From assembly GCF_008329605.1 (NCBI RefSeq), contig NZ_NPKO01000011.1:186001-250000 (forward strand): 64,000 nucleotides of DNA, in the 5' to 3' direction. The notes under the pieces are model-generated. The model was not told the DNA's origin. It worked only from the letters and a program-made list of their open reading frames with translations, and ran no database searches. Numbering within the stretch: the first letter of the stretch is position 1; every line of letters begins with the position of its first letter. Shown here one piece after another: positions 17,788-26,267 of the stretch. The position numbers and the translations under genes were made by a program. Source of the stretch: Mycolicibacterium sp. P9-64. Lineage in GTDB: Bacteria; Actinomycetota; Actinomycetes; Mycobacteriales; Mycobacteriaceae.

Positions 17788-17914
17788 GCCCGCAACTGTA
17801 GCGGCAGCCGTGGTCGACAACCACCGACATGTCGATTGACCTGGCCCTTTCTTGGCATGTCGAGGAGTGTGGACGGACGGTATCCGGTCGTTGCCGGTGT
17901 GCAAGAGTTACGGG

Positions 17915-19642
17915 ATGCTCTGGGCGCTGCTACGGCAGTACGTGCGGCCCTACCGCTGGCTGCTCGCGGTCGTCGCGGGGCTGCAGGTGATCAGCACACT
18001 CGCCTCGCTCTACCTGCCGACGATCAACGCGCAGATCATCGATGACGGGGTGGCCAAGGGTGACACCGACAGAATCACCGAGCTGGGCGCCATCATGCTC
18101 GTGGTCACCGGGCTGCAGGTGGTGTGCGCGGTCGGTGCGGTCCGCTTCGGGTCGCGGGCGGGGATGGGGTTCGGGCGGGATCTGCGGTCGGCGATCTTTC
18201 ACCACGTGACGGGGTTGTCGGCCGAGGAGACCTCCCGGTTCGGCGCGCCGACACTGCTCACCCGCACCACCAACGACGTCCAACAGATCCAGCTGCTGGT
18301 GGCCATGACGTGCACCATGTTGATCACCGCGCCGATCATGAGCGTTGGCGGCATCGTGATGGCGGTACACCAGAACGCGGGCCTGTCCTGGCTGCTGCTG
18401 ATCAGCGTCCCGGTGCTCGGCGTGGCCAACTACTGGATCATCAGCCACCTGCTGCCGCTGTTCCGGAGCATGCAACGCCTCATCGACGGCATCAATCGCG
18501 TCATGCGCGAACAGTTGTCGGGCATCAGGGTGATCCGGGCGTTCGCGCGCGAGCCGCTGGAGCGGGAGCGGTTCGCGAAGGCCAGCCAGGACCTGTCGGA
18601 CACCGCACTCTCCATCGGGCGGTGGCAGGCGTTGATGCTGCCGGTGACGACGCTCGTCATCAACGTGTCCAGCGTCGCGTTGATCTGGTTCGGTGGCCAG
18701 CGGATCGACGACGGCGAGATGCAGGTGGGCTCGCTCATCGCGTTCCTGTCCTACTTCATGCAGATCCTGATGGCGGTGCTTCTGGTGACCATCCTCCTGG
18801 TGTTGCTGCCACGCGCGGCGGTGTGCGCCGAACGCATCACCGACGTGCTGTCCACCGTCCCTGCGATCTCCAGCCCCGAACATCCCAAGCGGCCCGCGAC
18901 GGTGGCCGGCGAGATCAGGATCGAGGCGGCGACGTTTCGCTATCCCGGCGCCGACCGCCCAGTGCTACAGGACGTTTCGCTCACCGCGCGGCCGGGCACC
19001 ACGACCGCGGTGGTCGGCTCGACCGGTTCGGGCAAGTCGACCCTCGTCTCGCTGATCTGCCGGCTGTACGACGTGACCGGCGGTGCGGTCATCGTCGACG
19101 GCGTCGACGTGCGCGACTATGACACCGACCAGCTGTGGTCGGCGATCGGCCTCGTCCCGCAGCGCGGCTTCCTGTTCTCGGGGACGGTGGCGGAGAACCT
19201 TCGCTACGGGAAGGCGGACGCGACCGACGAGGAGATGTGGGAGGCGCTGCGGGTGGCCGCGGCAGACGGTTTCGTCTCGGCGCATCCGGAAGGCCTCGAC
19301 ATGCCCGTCGCCCAAGGCGGCATCAACTTCTCCGGCGGACAGCGCCAACGATTGGCCATCGCCCGCGCCGTGATCCGCCGCCCCGCCATCTACCTGTTCG
19401 ACGACGCCTTCTCGGCGTTGGACGTTCACACCGACGCCCGTGTGCGGACGGCTCTGCGCGAGGTGTCGGCGGACGCGACGGTTCTCATCGTCTCGCAACG
19501 CATCTCGACCGTCGCCGAAGCCGACCAGGTCGTCGTCATCGACGACGGCGCAGTGGTGGGTACCGGCACGCACGAGTCGCTTCTGGTGGACTGCCCGATC
19601 TACGCGGAATTCGCCGACTCGCAGTCGGTGGGTGCGCAATGA
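17915..19642 (+). CDS. ABC exporter half-transporter, degenerate-site subunit (Rv1273c-type)
   Basis: 575 residues from the ATG at 17915. Six membrane segments occupy residues about 15-300, then an ATPase domain with Walker A GSTGSGKST and signature NFSGGQRQR. Walker B reads YLFDDAFSALD, with Asp where the catalytic Glu is expected, and the switch region reads VSQRIST, with Gln for the usual His. These are the marks of the degenerate ATP site in heterodimeric exporters such as TM287/288. It overlaps the next gene by 4 bp, and the two should form one complex that exports lipids or drugs. The substrate is unknown. Confidence 0.9.
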   Translation: MLWALLRQYVRPYRWLLAVVAGLQVISTLASLYLPTINAQIIDDGVAKGDTDRITELGAIMLVVTGLQVVCAVGAVRFGSRAGMGFGRDLRSAIFHHVTGLSAEETSRFGAPTLLTRTTNDVQQIQLLVAMTCTMLITAPIMSVGGIVMAVHQNAGLSWLLLISVPVLGVANYWIISHLLPLFRSMQRLIDGINRVMREQLSGIRVIRAFAREPLERERFAKASQDLSDTALSIGRWQALMLPVTTLVINVSSVALIWFGGQRIDDGEMQVGSLIAFLSYFMQILMAVLLVTILLVLLPRAAVCAERITDVLSTVPAISSPEHPKRPATVAGEIRIEAATFRYPGADRPVLQDVSLTARPGTTTAVVGSTGSGKSTLVSLICRLYDVTGGAVIVDGVDVRDYDTDQLWSAIGLVPQRGFLFSGTVAENLRYGKADATDEEMWEALRVAAADGFVSAHPEGLDMPVAQGGINFSGGQRQRLAIARAVIRRPAIYLFDDAFSALDVHTDARVRTALREVSADATVLIVSQRISTVAEADQVVVIDDGAVVGTGTHESLLVDCPIYAEFADSQSVGAQ

Positions 19643-21543
19643 CCACGCCGATGTCGCGTCCCATCCGCGGCGCCGTGCAGGCACCGACGGCGCGGTCACG
19701 GGACTTCAAGGGTTCGGCAACCCGGTTGGTGAAACGCCTTACCCCGCAACGAGCCATGACTGCAGCGGTGCTGCTGCTCGGCGTCGCAGGCATCGCGATC
19801 GGCGTGATCGGCCCACGCATCCTCGGGCACGCCACCGACCTGTTGTTCAACGGCGTGAACGGCCGCGAACTGCCCGCCGGGCTCACCAAGGAGCAGGCGA
19901 TCGAGGCGGCAAGGGCCCGCGGCGACAACACGTTCGCCGACCTGCTGTCCGGGATGAACGTCGTGCCTGGTCGCGGTGTCGACTTCGACGCGGTGGGACG
20001 CACCCTGCTGCTGGCGCTCGGCTTGTATCTGATTGCAGCCCTGCTGGTCTGGATTCAGGCCCGGCTGCTCAACGTGGTCGTCCAGCGCACCATGGTGCGT
20101 CTGCGCTCCGACGTCGAGGACAAGATTCACCGGATGCCGTTGTCCTACTTCGACTCCCGACAGCGCGGCGAGGTGCTCAGCCGGGTCACCAACGACGTCG
20201 ACAACATTCAGTCCTCGTTGTCGTTGACCATCGCCCAGCTGCTGACCTCGGTGCTGACGGTCTTCGCGGTACTGGTGATGATGCTGACGATCTCGCCGCT
20301 GCTGACCCTGATCACCGTTCTCACGGTGCCGTTGTCGCTGCTGGCGACCCGATCGATTGCGCGGCGTTCACAGAAGGAGTTCGTCAAGCAGTGGCGCAAC
20401 ACCGGCAGGCTGAACGCGCACATCGAGGAGACCTACAGCGGATTCACCGTGGTGAAGACGTTCGGGCACCGCGACATCGCGGAGAAGAAGTTCAGCGCTC
20501 TCAACGGTGAGGTGTACGAGGCCAGCTTCAGGGCACAGTTCCTCTCGGGCCTGGTGTCGCCTGCCACGACGTTCATCGGCAACCTCAGCTACGTCGGCGT
20601 CGCCGTCGTCGGCGGGATTCAAGTCGCGACGGGTCAGATCACCCTCGGCAGCATCCAGGCGTTCATCCAGTACGTGCGCCAGTTCAACCAGCCCCTGACC
20701 CAGGTGGCGGCGATGTACAACACGCTGCAGTCCGGGATCGCAAGCGCCGAGCGGGTATTCGACCTGCTGGACGCCGACGAGCAGCCGCCCGACCCGGTGA
20801 CACCGGTGCCGATCGACCCGCGCGGCCTCGGCCGGGTGGAGTTCGACCGCATCAACTTCGCCTACCGGCCAGGCACGCCAGTCATCGAGGACCTATCGCT
20901 GGTAGCCGAACCGGGCAGCACCGTCGCGATCGTCGGCCCGACCGGTGCGGGCAAGACCACCCTGGTCAACCTGCTGATGCGGTTCTACGAGGTGGACTCG
21001 GGTCGCATCCTGCTCGACGGCGTCGACATATCAGAACTGCGGCGCCACGATTTGCGGTCCCGAATCGGCATGGTGTTGCAGGACACTTGGCTGTTCGCGG
21101 GCACCATCTACGACAACATCGCCTACGGCAGGCCAGGCGCAACGAGGCAGGAGGTCATCGAAGCCGCCAAGGCGGCACACGTCGACCGGTTCGTGCACAC
21201 GTTGCCGAAGGGCTACGACACCGTGGTCAACGACGACGGCGGCAACATCAGCGCCGGCGAGAAGCAGCTGATCACGATCGCCAGGGCAATTCTGGCCCAG
21301 CCGCAGCTGCTCGTCCTCGACGAGGCGACCAGCTCGGTGGACACCCGCACCGAGCTGCTGATTCAGCAGGCTACAGCCGAATTACGACGTGACAGAACGA
21401 GTTTCATCATCGCGCACCGGCTGTCAACGATTCGGGACGCCGACGTGATCCTGGTGATGGAGGCGGGCCGCATCGTGGAACGCGGAAGCCACGCCGAGTT
21501 GCTTGCTCGGCGTGGCGAGTACTGGTCGATGACGCAGGTGTGA
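19639..21543 (+). CDS. ABC exporter half-transporter, catalytic subunit (Rv1272c-type)
   Basis: 634 residues. An N-terminal extension of about 30 residues precedes six membrane segments, with a large extracytoplasmic loop between the first two (residues about 75-120). The ATPase domain has Walker A GPTGAGKTT, a normal Walker B LLVLDEATSSVD and a normal switch His in IAHRLSTI. Its signature motif, however, is NISAGEKQ instead of LSGGQ. The unusual signature would complete the degenerate site of the partner subunit, while this subunit's own Walker motifs pair with the partner's normal signature. The ATGA overlap with the upstream gene supports co-translation. Confidence 0.9.
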   Translation: MTTPMSRPIRGAVQAPTARSRDFKGSATRLVKRLTPQRAMTAAVLLLGVAGIAIGVIGPRILGHATDLLFNGVNGRELPAGLTKEQAIEAARARGDNTFADLLSGMNVVPGRGVDFDAVGRTLLLALGLYLIAALLVWIQARLLNVVVQRTMVRLRSDVEDKIHRMPLSYFDSRQRGEVLSRVTNDVDNIQSSLSLTIAQLLTSVLTVFAVLVMMLTISPLLTLITVLTVPLSLLATRSIARRSQKEFVKQWRNTGRLNAHIEETYSGFTVVKTFGHRDIAEKKFSALNGEVYEASFRAQFLSGLVSPATTFIGNLSYVGVAVVGGIQVATGQITLGSIQAFIQYVRQFNQPLTQVAAMYNTLQSGIASAERVFDLLDADEQPPDPVTPVPIDPRGLGRVEFDRINFAYRPGTPVIEDLSLVAEPGSTVAIVGPTGAGKTTLVNLLMRFYEVDSGRILLDGVDISELRRHDLRSRIGMVLQDTWLFAGTIYDNIAYGRPGATRQEVIEAAKAAHVDRFVHTLPKGYDTVVNDDGGNISAGEKQLITIARAILAQPQLLVLDEATSSVDTRTELLIQQATAELRRDRTSFIIAHRLSTIRDADVILVMEAGRIVERGSHAELLARRGEYWSMTQV

Positions 21544-21884
21544 CTAGCGCGTCGACATCTGCACCCGGGTCATCACCGGCCGAAAATCGCGACCAGTGGG
21601 CAGAAGTCGGCGCGTTGCAGGTGTGAGGCAGACCCCGACACACCCGCGACCGTCCCCCGGCCGGCCGCGGGTGCGCCGGGCCGTTGGGTGCGGGCGCGTC
21701 GGTTCCTCGCTGCCGTCGTCCCCCGATCCGGCAGCACCGCCCACGCCCGCACCTAGGCCCTGCGCCTTGTCTGATTCCGGCCGTCGTTGTCCCCTCAGCA
21801 CCGCGCCCGAAATGCTTGACGGGGAAAAGGTACCGAGGAGCGGGCCCCCAGGAATCGGGGAATACCCTTGATCTGTCGATCCGC
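21544..21884. other. Intergenic region without a supported gene
   Basis: 341 bp between two converging genes. Short open frames exist on both strands but lack ribosome binding sites and any family resemblance. A small secreted protein lies downstream of the exporter in M. tuberculosis (Rv1271c, recalled); none is recognisable here. No clear terminator hairpin was found. Confidence 0.5.
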
Positions 21885-22463
21885 CTAGAGTTCGGGCCCC
21901 TCTGCACGCAGGTCATCGACCGTCGACATGGCCTCGCGCAGCTTGGTGAGCCACTCGTCGGCATGCTCGCCGACCAGCCGCACCGACCATGCGAGGGCGT
22001 CGGACCGCGACCGCGCCACACCGGCGTCGACCAGCGTGTCGAGCACCCGGCGCTCCGGTTGCTTCAGCCGGGTCATCACCGGCACGGCGATGTGGGTGAA
22101 CAGGATCCGCTCGTAATTTTCGGTACCTGGTACTCCAATTTCTATGCCCCAGGCGACCTTGCGCCCGTAGCGCGCTTCGGTCTCGTCGGCGATGCGCATC
22201 CGCTCCGTTCTGGTCTCCTCGCGGAAGCGGGCGGCGCGCCCCGCGGCGTGGGCCTCGGTCTCGTCGCCGCCCTGGTCGGGAAGGCGACCGATGACGGTGA
22301 TCTCCTCGCGGTCGACGACCACGGTCGGATCACCGGCGAACCAGCCCTGGGGAAGCCTGCCTGCGATCCACTCGGCCGCGTCGCCCGCGTCGGGCTGCTG
22401 TGACTGTTGCCAACCGCCGGAGCGTCCAGGGCGGCGACCTTGGGTGTGATGATGCTGTCTCAT
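21885..22463 (-). CDS. Hypothetical protein with ribbon-helix-helix-like C-terminal region
   Basis: 192 residues. I do not recognise the full-length family. The N-terminus is Gln/Gly-rich and probably disordered (MRQHHHTQGRRPG). The middle (DPTVVVDREEITVIGRLP) looks like a small beta domain followed by a charged helix rich in Arg and Glu. The C-terminal RRVLDTLVDAGVARSRSDAL resembles the helix-turn-helix part of ribbon-helix-helix proteins, and a helix with WLTKLREAM follows. The start codon overlaps a pair of direct ATGATTAC repeats (22462-22477), which could be its own operator. No ribosome binding site precedes the ATG, so translation may be leaderless. Confidence 0.65.
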   Translation of the reverse strand: MRQHHHTQGRRPGRSGGWQQSQQPDAGDAAEWIAGRLPQGWFAGDPTVVVDREEITVIGRLPDQGGDETEAHAAGRAARFREETRTERMRIADETEARYGRKVAWGIEIGVPGTENYERILFTHIAVPVMTRLKQPERRVLDTLVDAGVARSRSDALAWSVRLVGEHADEWLTKLREAMSTVDDLRAEGPEL

Positions 22464-22477
22464 GATTACATGATTAC
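22462..22477. promoter_or_regulatory. Direct repeat at the start of the RHH-like gene
   Basis: Two adjacent copies of ATGATTAC, followed by a looser ACCGTTACA. CATG-ATTA-CATG gives a small dyad. Position over the start codon of the RHH-like gene suggests autoregulation; this is inference. Confidence 0.35.
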
Positions 22478-22564
22478 ACCGTTACAGCATAAAGAGGGCG
22501 CACTTCTCCACGAGCGAACGCCGATGTCAGACGCCCCTTTGCTCCTCGCGTCCGCAGCCGGGTC

Positions 22565-22777
22565 CTAGCGCCGCTTCAGGGCCCCGTAGAGGACGGCACC
22601 GCCACCCAGCACCAAGGCGACGAGCAGCAGACCCGCCCACGTGGCGCTGCCGGTGAGGAGCCACACGACACCGACGACCAACAACGCCGGCGTCGTCAGG
22701 AACAGCACCATGCCGGGGTGCTGCTTGATGACCGCGACGGCGCTACGCGCCCGCGCCGGGTCGATTTCCTTAGCCAT
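22565..22777 (-). CDS. Small two-span membrane protein
   Basis: 70 residues from the ATG at 22775-22777 (MAKEIDPARARSAVAVIKQH). Two hydrophobic segments, roughly 24-40 (MVLFLTTPALLVVGVVWLL) and 45-64, are separated by a short Gly/Ser/Thr turn, and the C-terminus is basic (LKRR). A longer in-frame form starting at 22882 would add 35 low-complexity residues and is less likely. Nothing indicates function. It diverges from the AIM24-family gene. Confidence 0.6.
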   Translation of the reverse strand: MAKEIDPARARSAVAVIKQHPGMVLFLTTPALLVVGVVWLLTGSATWAGLLLVALVLGGGAVLYGALKRR

Positions 22778-22915
22778 CTGCCCAGGATGCCACTCCCAGG
22801 CGTTTCCCAGCCGAGGTTCCGGTGCTCGCCCCCGCCCGGTGCCGATTGCCATAGGGTCGAAAGGCGACGAGTTCGACGTCATTGATCGACACGGCCATCA
22901 ATCCGAGGAGCAAAA

Positions 22916-23830
22916 GTGACTGGACCTGGCAGCTGGCAACCCGACCCCGACGGTCGCTTCGAATACCGCTGGTGGGACGGCAGGAATTGGACCGACCAGG
23001 TCAACCACCAGGGCAGGACGGGAACGGCGCCGTTGGGCGGGGGCGCGCCGCAGGGTGGCGCCGAGGCCGCCGCGCACCAGGCGACTCCCGGTGGGCAGCA
23101 CGAGGCCCCCCACGGCGGCCAGCAGGCGGTGCCGGCAGCTCCCCATGGCGGCGGTGACGGTTTCGCGGGCATCACCGGCGATCTGGTCGACGGGCGCTTC
23201 AGCGAGAAGGAAGCCAAGCCGATCGCCAACCAGAACTCGAAGATGTTGCGGGTCCGGCTCGGCGAACCGTTCATGGCCCGGCAGGGCTCGATGGTCGCCT
23301 ATCAGGGCAACGTGGACTTTGCCTTCGAGGGCGGAGGCGCAGGCAAGTTCCTCAAGAAGGCGCTGACCGGCGAGGGTCTGCCGCTGATGAGGTGCCAGGG
23401 CCAGGGCGACGTCTTCCTCGCCGAGCTCGCCCACGACGTGCACGTGTTGAACCTCAACAACTCTGGTCTGTCGATCAGCGGCAAGAACGTGCTCGCCTTC
23501 TCGGCCAGCCTCGACTGGAACATCGAGCGCGTGAAGGGCGGCAGCATGGCGACGGGTGGCCTGTTCAACACGACGTTGCGCGGCACCGGCTGGATTGCGT
23601 TGACGACGGACGGCCCTCCTGTGGTGCTCAACGCGGCCGAGGCACCGACGTTCGCGGACACCAACGCGGTGGTGGCCTGGTCGGCGGGCCTGCAGACCCA
23701 GCTCAAGACCAGTTTCAAGGCGGGTGCTCTGATCGGTAGAGGGTCCGGAGAAGCGCTCCAGGTGTCGTTCCACGGGCAGGGGTTCGTCATCGTGCAGCCC
23801 TCGGAGGGCATTCAGATCCAGACCGCCTAG
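22916..23830 (+). CDS. DUF2510-AIM24 family protein
   Basis: 304 residues from a GTG with a strong GAGGAG site. Residues 1-35 are a DUF2510 motif (GSWQPDPDGRFEYRWWDGRNWTD). A Gly/Gln/His-rich linker runs to about residue 80, and the rest is an AIM24 beta-sandwich (MLRVRLGEPFMARQGSMVAYQG, then FVIVQPSEGIQIQ at the end). AIM24 proteins resemble tryptophan-RNA attenuator folds and are of uncertain function; the DUF2510 tag is common in actinobacterial envelope-related proteins. It is monocistronic as far as can be seen, and the copper operator follows it. Confidence 0.8.
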   Translation: MTGPGSWQPDPDGRFEYRWWDGRNWTDQVNHQGRTGTAPLGGGAPQGGAEAAAHQATPGGQHEAPHGGQQAVPAAPHGGGDGFAGITGDLVDGRFSEKEAKPIANQNSKMLRVRLGEPFMARQGSMVAYQGNVDFAFEGGGAGKFLKKALTGEGLPLMRCQGQGDVFLAELAHDVHVLNLNNSGLSISGKNVLAFSASLDWNIERVKGGSMATGGLFNTTLRGTGWIALTTDGPPVVLNAAEAPTFADTNAVVAWSAGLQTQLKTSFKAGALIGRGSGEALQVSFHGQGFVIVQPSEGIQIQTA

Positions 23831-23845
23831 AGAGACCTCGCTACC

Positions 23846-23864
23846 TATACCCCCTATGGGTATA
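23846..23864. promoter_or_regulatory. CsoR-type copper operator
   Basis: Inverted repeat TATACCC-N5-GGGTATA 10 bp before the ATG at 23875. The G/C-rich tract inside A/T flanks matches the operators of CsoR-family copper repressors (TACCC...GGGTA). It should repress the chaperone-ATPase pair until copper binds the repressor. No csoR gene is in the window. Confidence 0.7.
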
Positions 23865-23874
23865 TAGTCGAGTC

Positions 23875-24084
23875 ATGAGCATGGTCTTGGAAGTGCGTGG
23901 CATGAGCTGTGGGCACTGCGTGTCTGCCATCACGTCGGCCGTTTCGGCGCTGCCCGGCGTCGCAGGAGTCGAGGTCGACCTCGGGGCCGGAACGGTCAGC
24001 GTGAGCGGTGCACCGGATCCAACGCAGGTGACGGAAGCCATCGAGGACGCCGGGTACGACGTTGCGACCGCGGCTTGGGCATGA
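23875..24084 (+). CDS. Copper chaperone, CopZ-like heavy-metal-associated domain protein
   Basis: 69 residues forming a single HMA domain. The metal-binding motif GMSCGHC lies near residues 9-15, and the fold continues through VTEAIEDAGYDV. It should carry Cu(I) to the ATPase encoded next, which starts inside its stop codon (ATGA). The operator at 23846 lies directly upstream, so expression should follow copper levels. A second in-frame ATG three codons on is a possible start. Confidence 0.9.
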   Translation: MSMVLEVRGMSCGHCVSAITSAVSALPGVAGVEVDLGAGTVSVSGAPDPTQVTEAIEDAGYDVATAAWA

Positions 24085-26261
24085 GCACCCCAAGTACGAG
24101 CAACGTCACGCTCGCCGTCGGCGGGATGACTTGCGCGTCGTGTGCTGCGCGGATCGAGAAGCGGCTCAACAAGATCGACGGCGTGCACGCGACCGTCAAC
24201 TTCGCCACCGAGCAGGCGACGATCGACTTCGGTGACGACGTGACGCGCGACGACTTGGTGGCCGCCGTCGAGGCCACCGGTTACACGGCGACGCTGCCCG
24301 CCGACGCTGCACCCGTCGAGCAGTCCTGGCTGCCCCGGCTGCTGGTGTCCGCCGCGTTGAGCGCACCGGTACTGGTCGTGTCGATGGTGTCTGCGCTGCA
24401 CTTCGTGGGCTGGCAGTGGCTGGCCTTCGCCTTGACCACACCCGTTGTGCTGTGGGGAGCGTGGCCGTTCCACCGTGCCGCGCTGGCGAACCTGCGGCAC
24501 GGCGCAGCGACCATGGACACGTTGATCTCGGTCGGCGTGCTCGCTGCGTATCTGTGGTCGACGTGGACGGTGTTCGGCGACCCGTCCGGGCACCTCTACT
24601 TCGAGGTCGCTGCCGTCGTCACGACCTTCATCCTGGCCGGGCGCTTCTTCGAGGCGCGCGCCAAGACACAGTCCGGCGCCGCACTTCGCGCGCTTTTGGA
24701 CATGGGCGCCAAGGACGTCGCCGTGCTGCGCGATGGATCCGAAACACGAATTCCGGTAAGCGAACTCGCGGTCGGCGACGTCTTCGTCGTGCGGCCCGGC
24801 GAGAAGGTCGCCACCGACGGCGTGGTGACCACCGGTGCATCGGCCATCGACGTCTCGATGCTGACCGGCGAGTCGGTGCCCGTCGAGGTCGGGCCAGACG
24901 ACGAGGTCGTCGGGGCGTGCGTGAACGTCGGAGGGCTGCTGACCGTTCGGGCCACCCGGGTCGGCTCCGACACACAGCTCGCCCAGATGGCCAGGCTGGT
25001 CGCGGAGGCACAGAGCGGCAAGGCAGAGGTGGCCCGACTTGCCGACCGCGTTTCGGCCATCTTCGTCCCGATCGTGATCGGGCTTGCCCTGCTGACGCTC
25101 GCGTGTTGGCTGGTCGCGGGCGGCTCACCGAGCGCGGCGTTCACCGCCGCGGTCTCGGTTCTGATCATCGCCTGCCCGTGCGCACTGGGACTCGCGACGC
25201 CGACCGCGCTGCTCGTCGGCACCGGACGCGGAGCGCAGCTCGGGATTCTGATCAAGGGCCCGCAGGTGCTCGAGTCGACCCGGCGCGTCGACACCGTCGT
25301 GCTCGACAAGACCGGCACCGTCACGACCGGGCGGATGGCCGTCGTTGAACTGCATTCCGCCGACGTGCATCCCGCCGATGCCGAAATGCTGCGACTGGCA
25401 GGTGCTTTGGAGAGCGGCTCCGAACATCCGATCGCCCGCGCGGTCGCGACCCACGCCGCCGAGGCGGGCCCATTGCCCGCCGTCGTCGACTTCGCCAACC
25501 ACGGCGGAATGGGCGTCACCGGTGTGGTGGACGGCCACGCTGTGGCGGCAGGCCGGCTGTCGTGGCTGACCGAACGAAGCCTGGTGGCACCGCCCGACCT
25601 GCGAGCGGTTGCAGACGAAGCCGAAACGGCGGGACGCACGCCGGTGTGGATCGCGGTGGACGACCGCGTCACTGCGGTGATCGTGGTCGCGGACACCGTC
25701 AAGGACAGTGCGGCCGAGGCGATCTCGAGCCTGCGCAGGCTCGGACTGACCCCCGTGCTGCTGACCGGTGACAATCAGCGCGCGGCCAGGACGGTGGCCG
25801 ATCAAGTCGGCATCGAGGACGTCATCGCCGAGGTGCTGCCCGCCGACAAGGTCGATCACATCAAGCGATTGCAGGCCGAGGGCAAGGTGGTCGCGATGGT
25901 CGGCGACGGCGTCAACGACGCCGCTGCCCTTGCCCAGGCCGATCTCGGTCTAGCGATGGGAACCGGAACCGACGTCGCGATCGAGGCATCGGATCTGACG
26001 CTCGTCAGCGGCGATCTGCGCGCCGTGCCCGACGCAATCCGGCTGTCACGTGCCACGCTGCGCACCATCAAGGGCAACCTGTTCTGGGCCTTCGCGTACA
26101 ACGTGGCGGCCATCCCCCTGGCCGCACTCGGGCTTCTCGATCCGATGATTGCAGGCGCCGCAATGGCGTTCAGTTCGGTGTTCGTGGTGACCAACAGCCT
26201 GAGGCTGCGCAGGTTCACCCCGTCCAGGGCGAGCGGAGCGACGGGAGAAATGTCGCGCTGA
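24081..26261 (+). CDS. Copper-exporting P1B-type ATPase
   Basis: 726 residues. One N-terminal HMA domain (GMTCASC, Cys18 and Cys21) is followed by about eight membrane helices. The ion-binding CPC motif sits at about 365-367 (ACPCALGLATP), the phosphorylation site DKTGTVTTG at about 409, HP in SEHPIARA, and the hinge GDGVNDAAALAQ. These are the marks of Cu(I) ATPases such as CtpV/CopA. The last residues (SRASGATGEMSR) are encoded by a copy of the dispersed repeat and are unlikely to be part of the ancestral protein. It is regulated with the chaperone from the CsoR-like operator. Confidence 0.9.
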   Translation: MSTPSTSNVTLAVGGMTCASCAARIEKRLNKIDGVHATVNFATEQATIDFGDDVTRDDLVAAVEATGYTATLPADAAPVEQSWLPRLLVSAALSAPVLVVSMVSALHFVGWQWLAFALTTPVVLWGAWPFHRAALANLRHGAATMDTLISVGVLAAYLWSTWTVFGDPSGHLYFEVAAVVTTFILAGRFFEARAKTQSGAALRALLDMGAKDVAVLRDGSETRIPVSELAVGDVFVVRPGEKVATDGVVTTGASAIDVSMLTGESVPVEVGPDDEVVGACVNVGGLLTVRATRVGSDTQLAQMARLVAEAQSGKAEVARLADRVSAIFVPIVIGLALLTLACWLVAGGSPSAAFTAAVSVLIIACPCALGLATPTALLVGTGRGAQLGILIKGPQVLESTRRVDTVVLDKTGTVTTGRMAVVELHSADVHPADAEMLRLAGALESGSEHPIARAVATHAAEAGPLPAVVDFANHGGMGVTGVVDGHAVAAGRLSWLTERSLVAPPDLRAVADEAETAGRTPVWIAVDDRVTAVIVVADTVKDSAAEAISSLRRLGLTPVLLTGDNQRAARTVADQVGIEDVIAEVLPADKVDHIKRLQAEGKVVAMVGDGVNDAAALAQADLGLAMGTGTDVAIEASDLTLVSGDLRAVPDAIRLSRATLRTIKGNLFWAFAYNVAAIPLAALGLLDPMIAGAAMAFSSVFVVTNSLRLRRFTPSRASGATGEMSR
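26226..26250 (+). repeat. Dispersed repeat at the 3' end of the copper ATPase gene
   Basis: One internal mismatch and a changed first base relative to the 33691 copy (AGGGCGAGCGGAGCGACGGG followed by AGAAA). It is read in frame and supplies the last residues before the stop at 26259-26261. Confidence 0.75.
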
Positions 26262-26267
26262 GGTCCG

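Noticed and set aside
21544..21884. Several 60-90 codon frames after the ABC exporter
   Set aside because: No ribosome binding sites, no family resemblance and low-complexity Arg/Pro/Gly composition.
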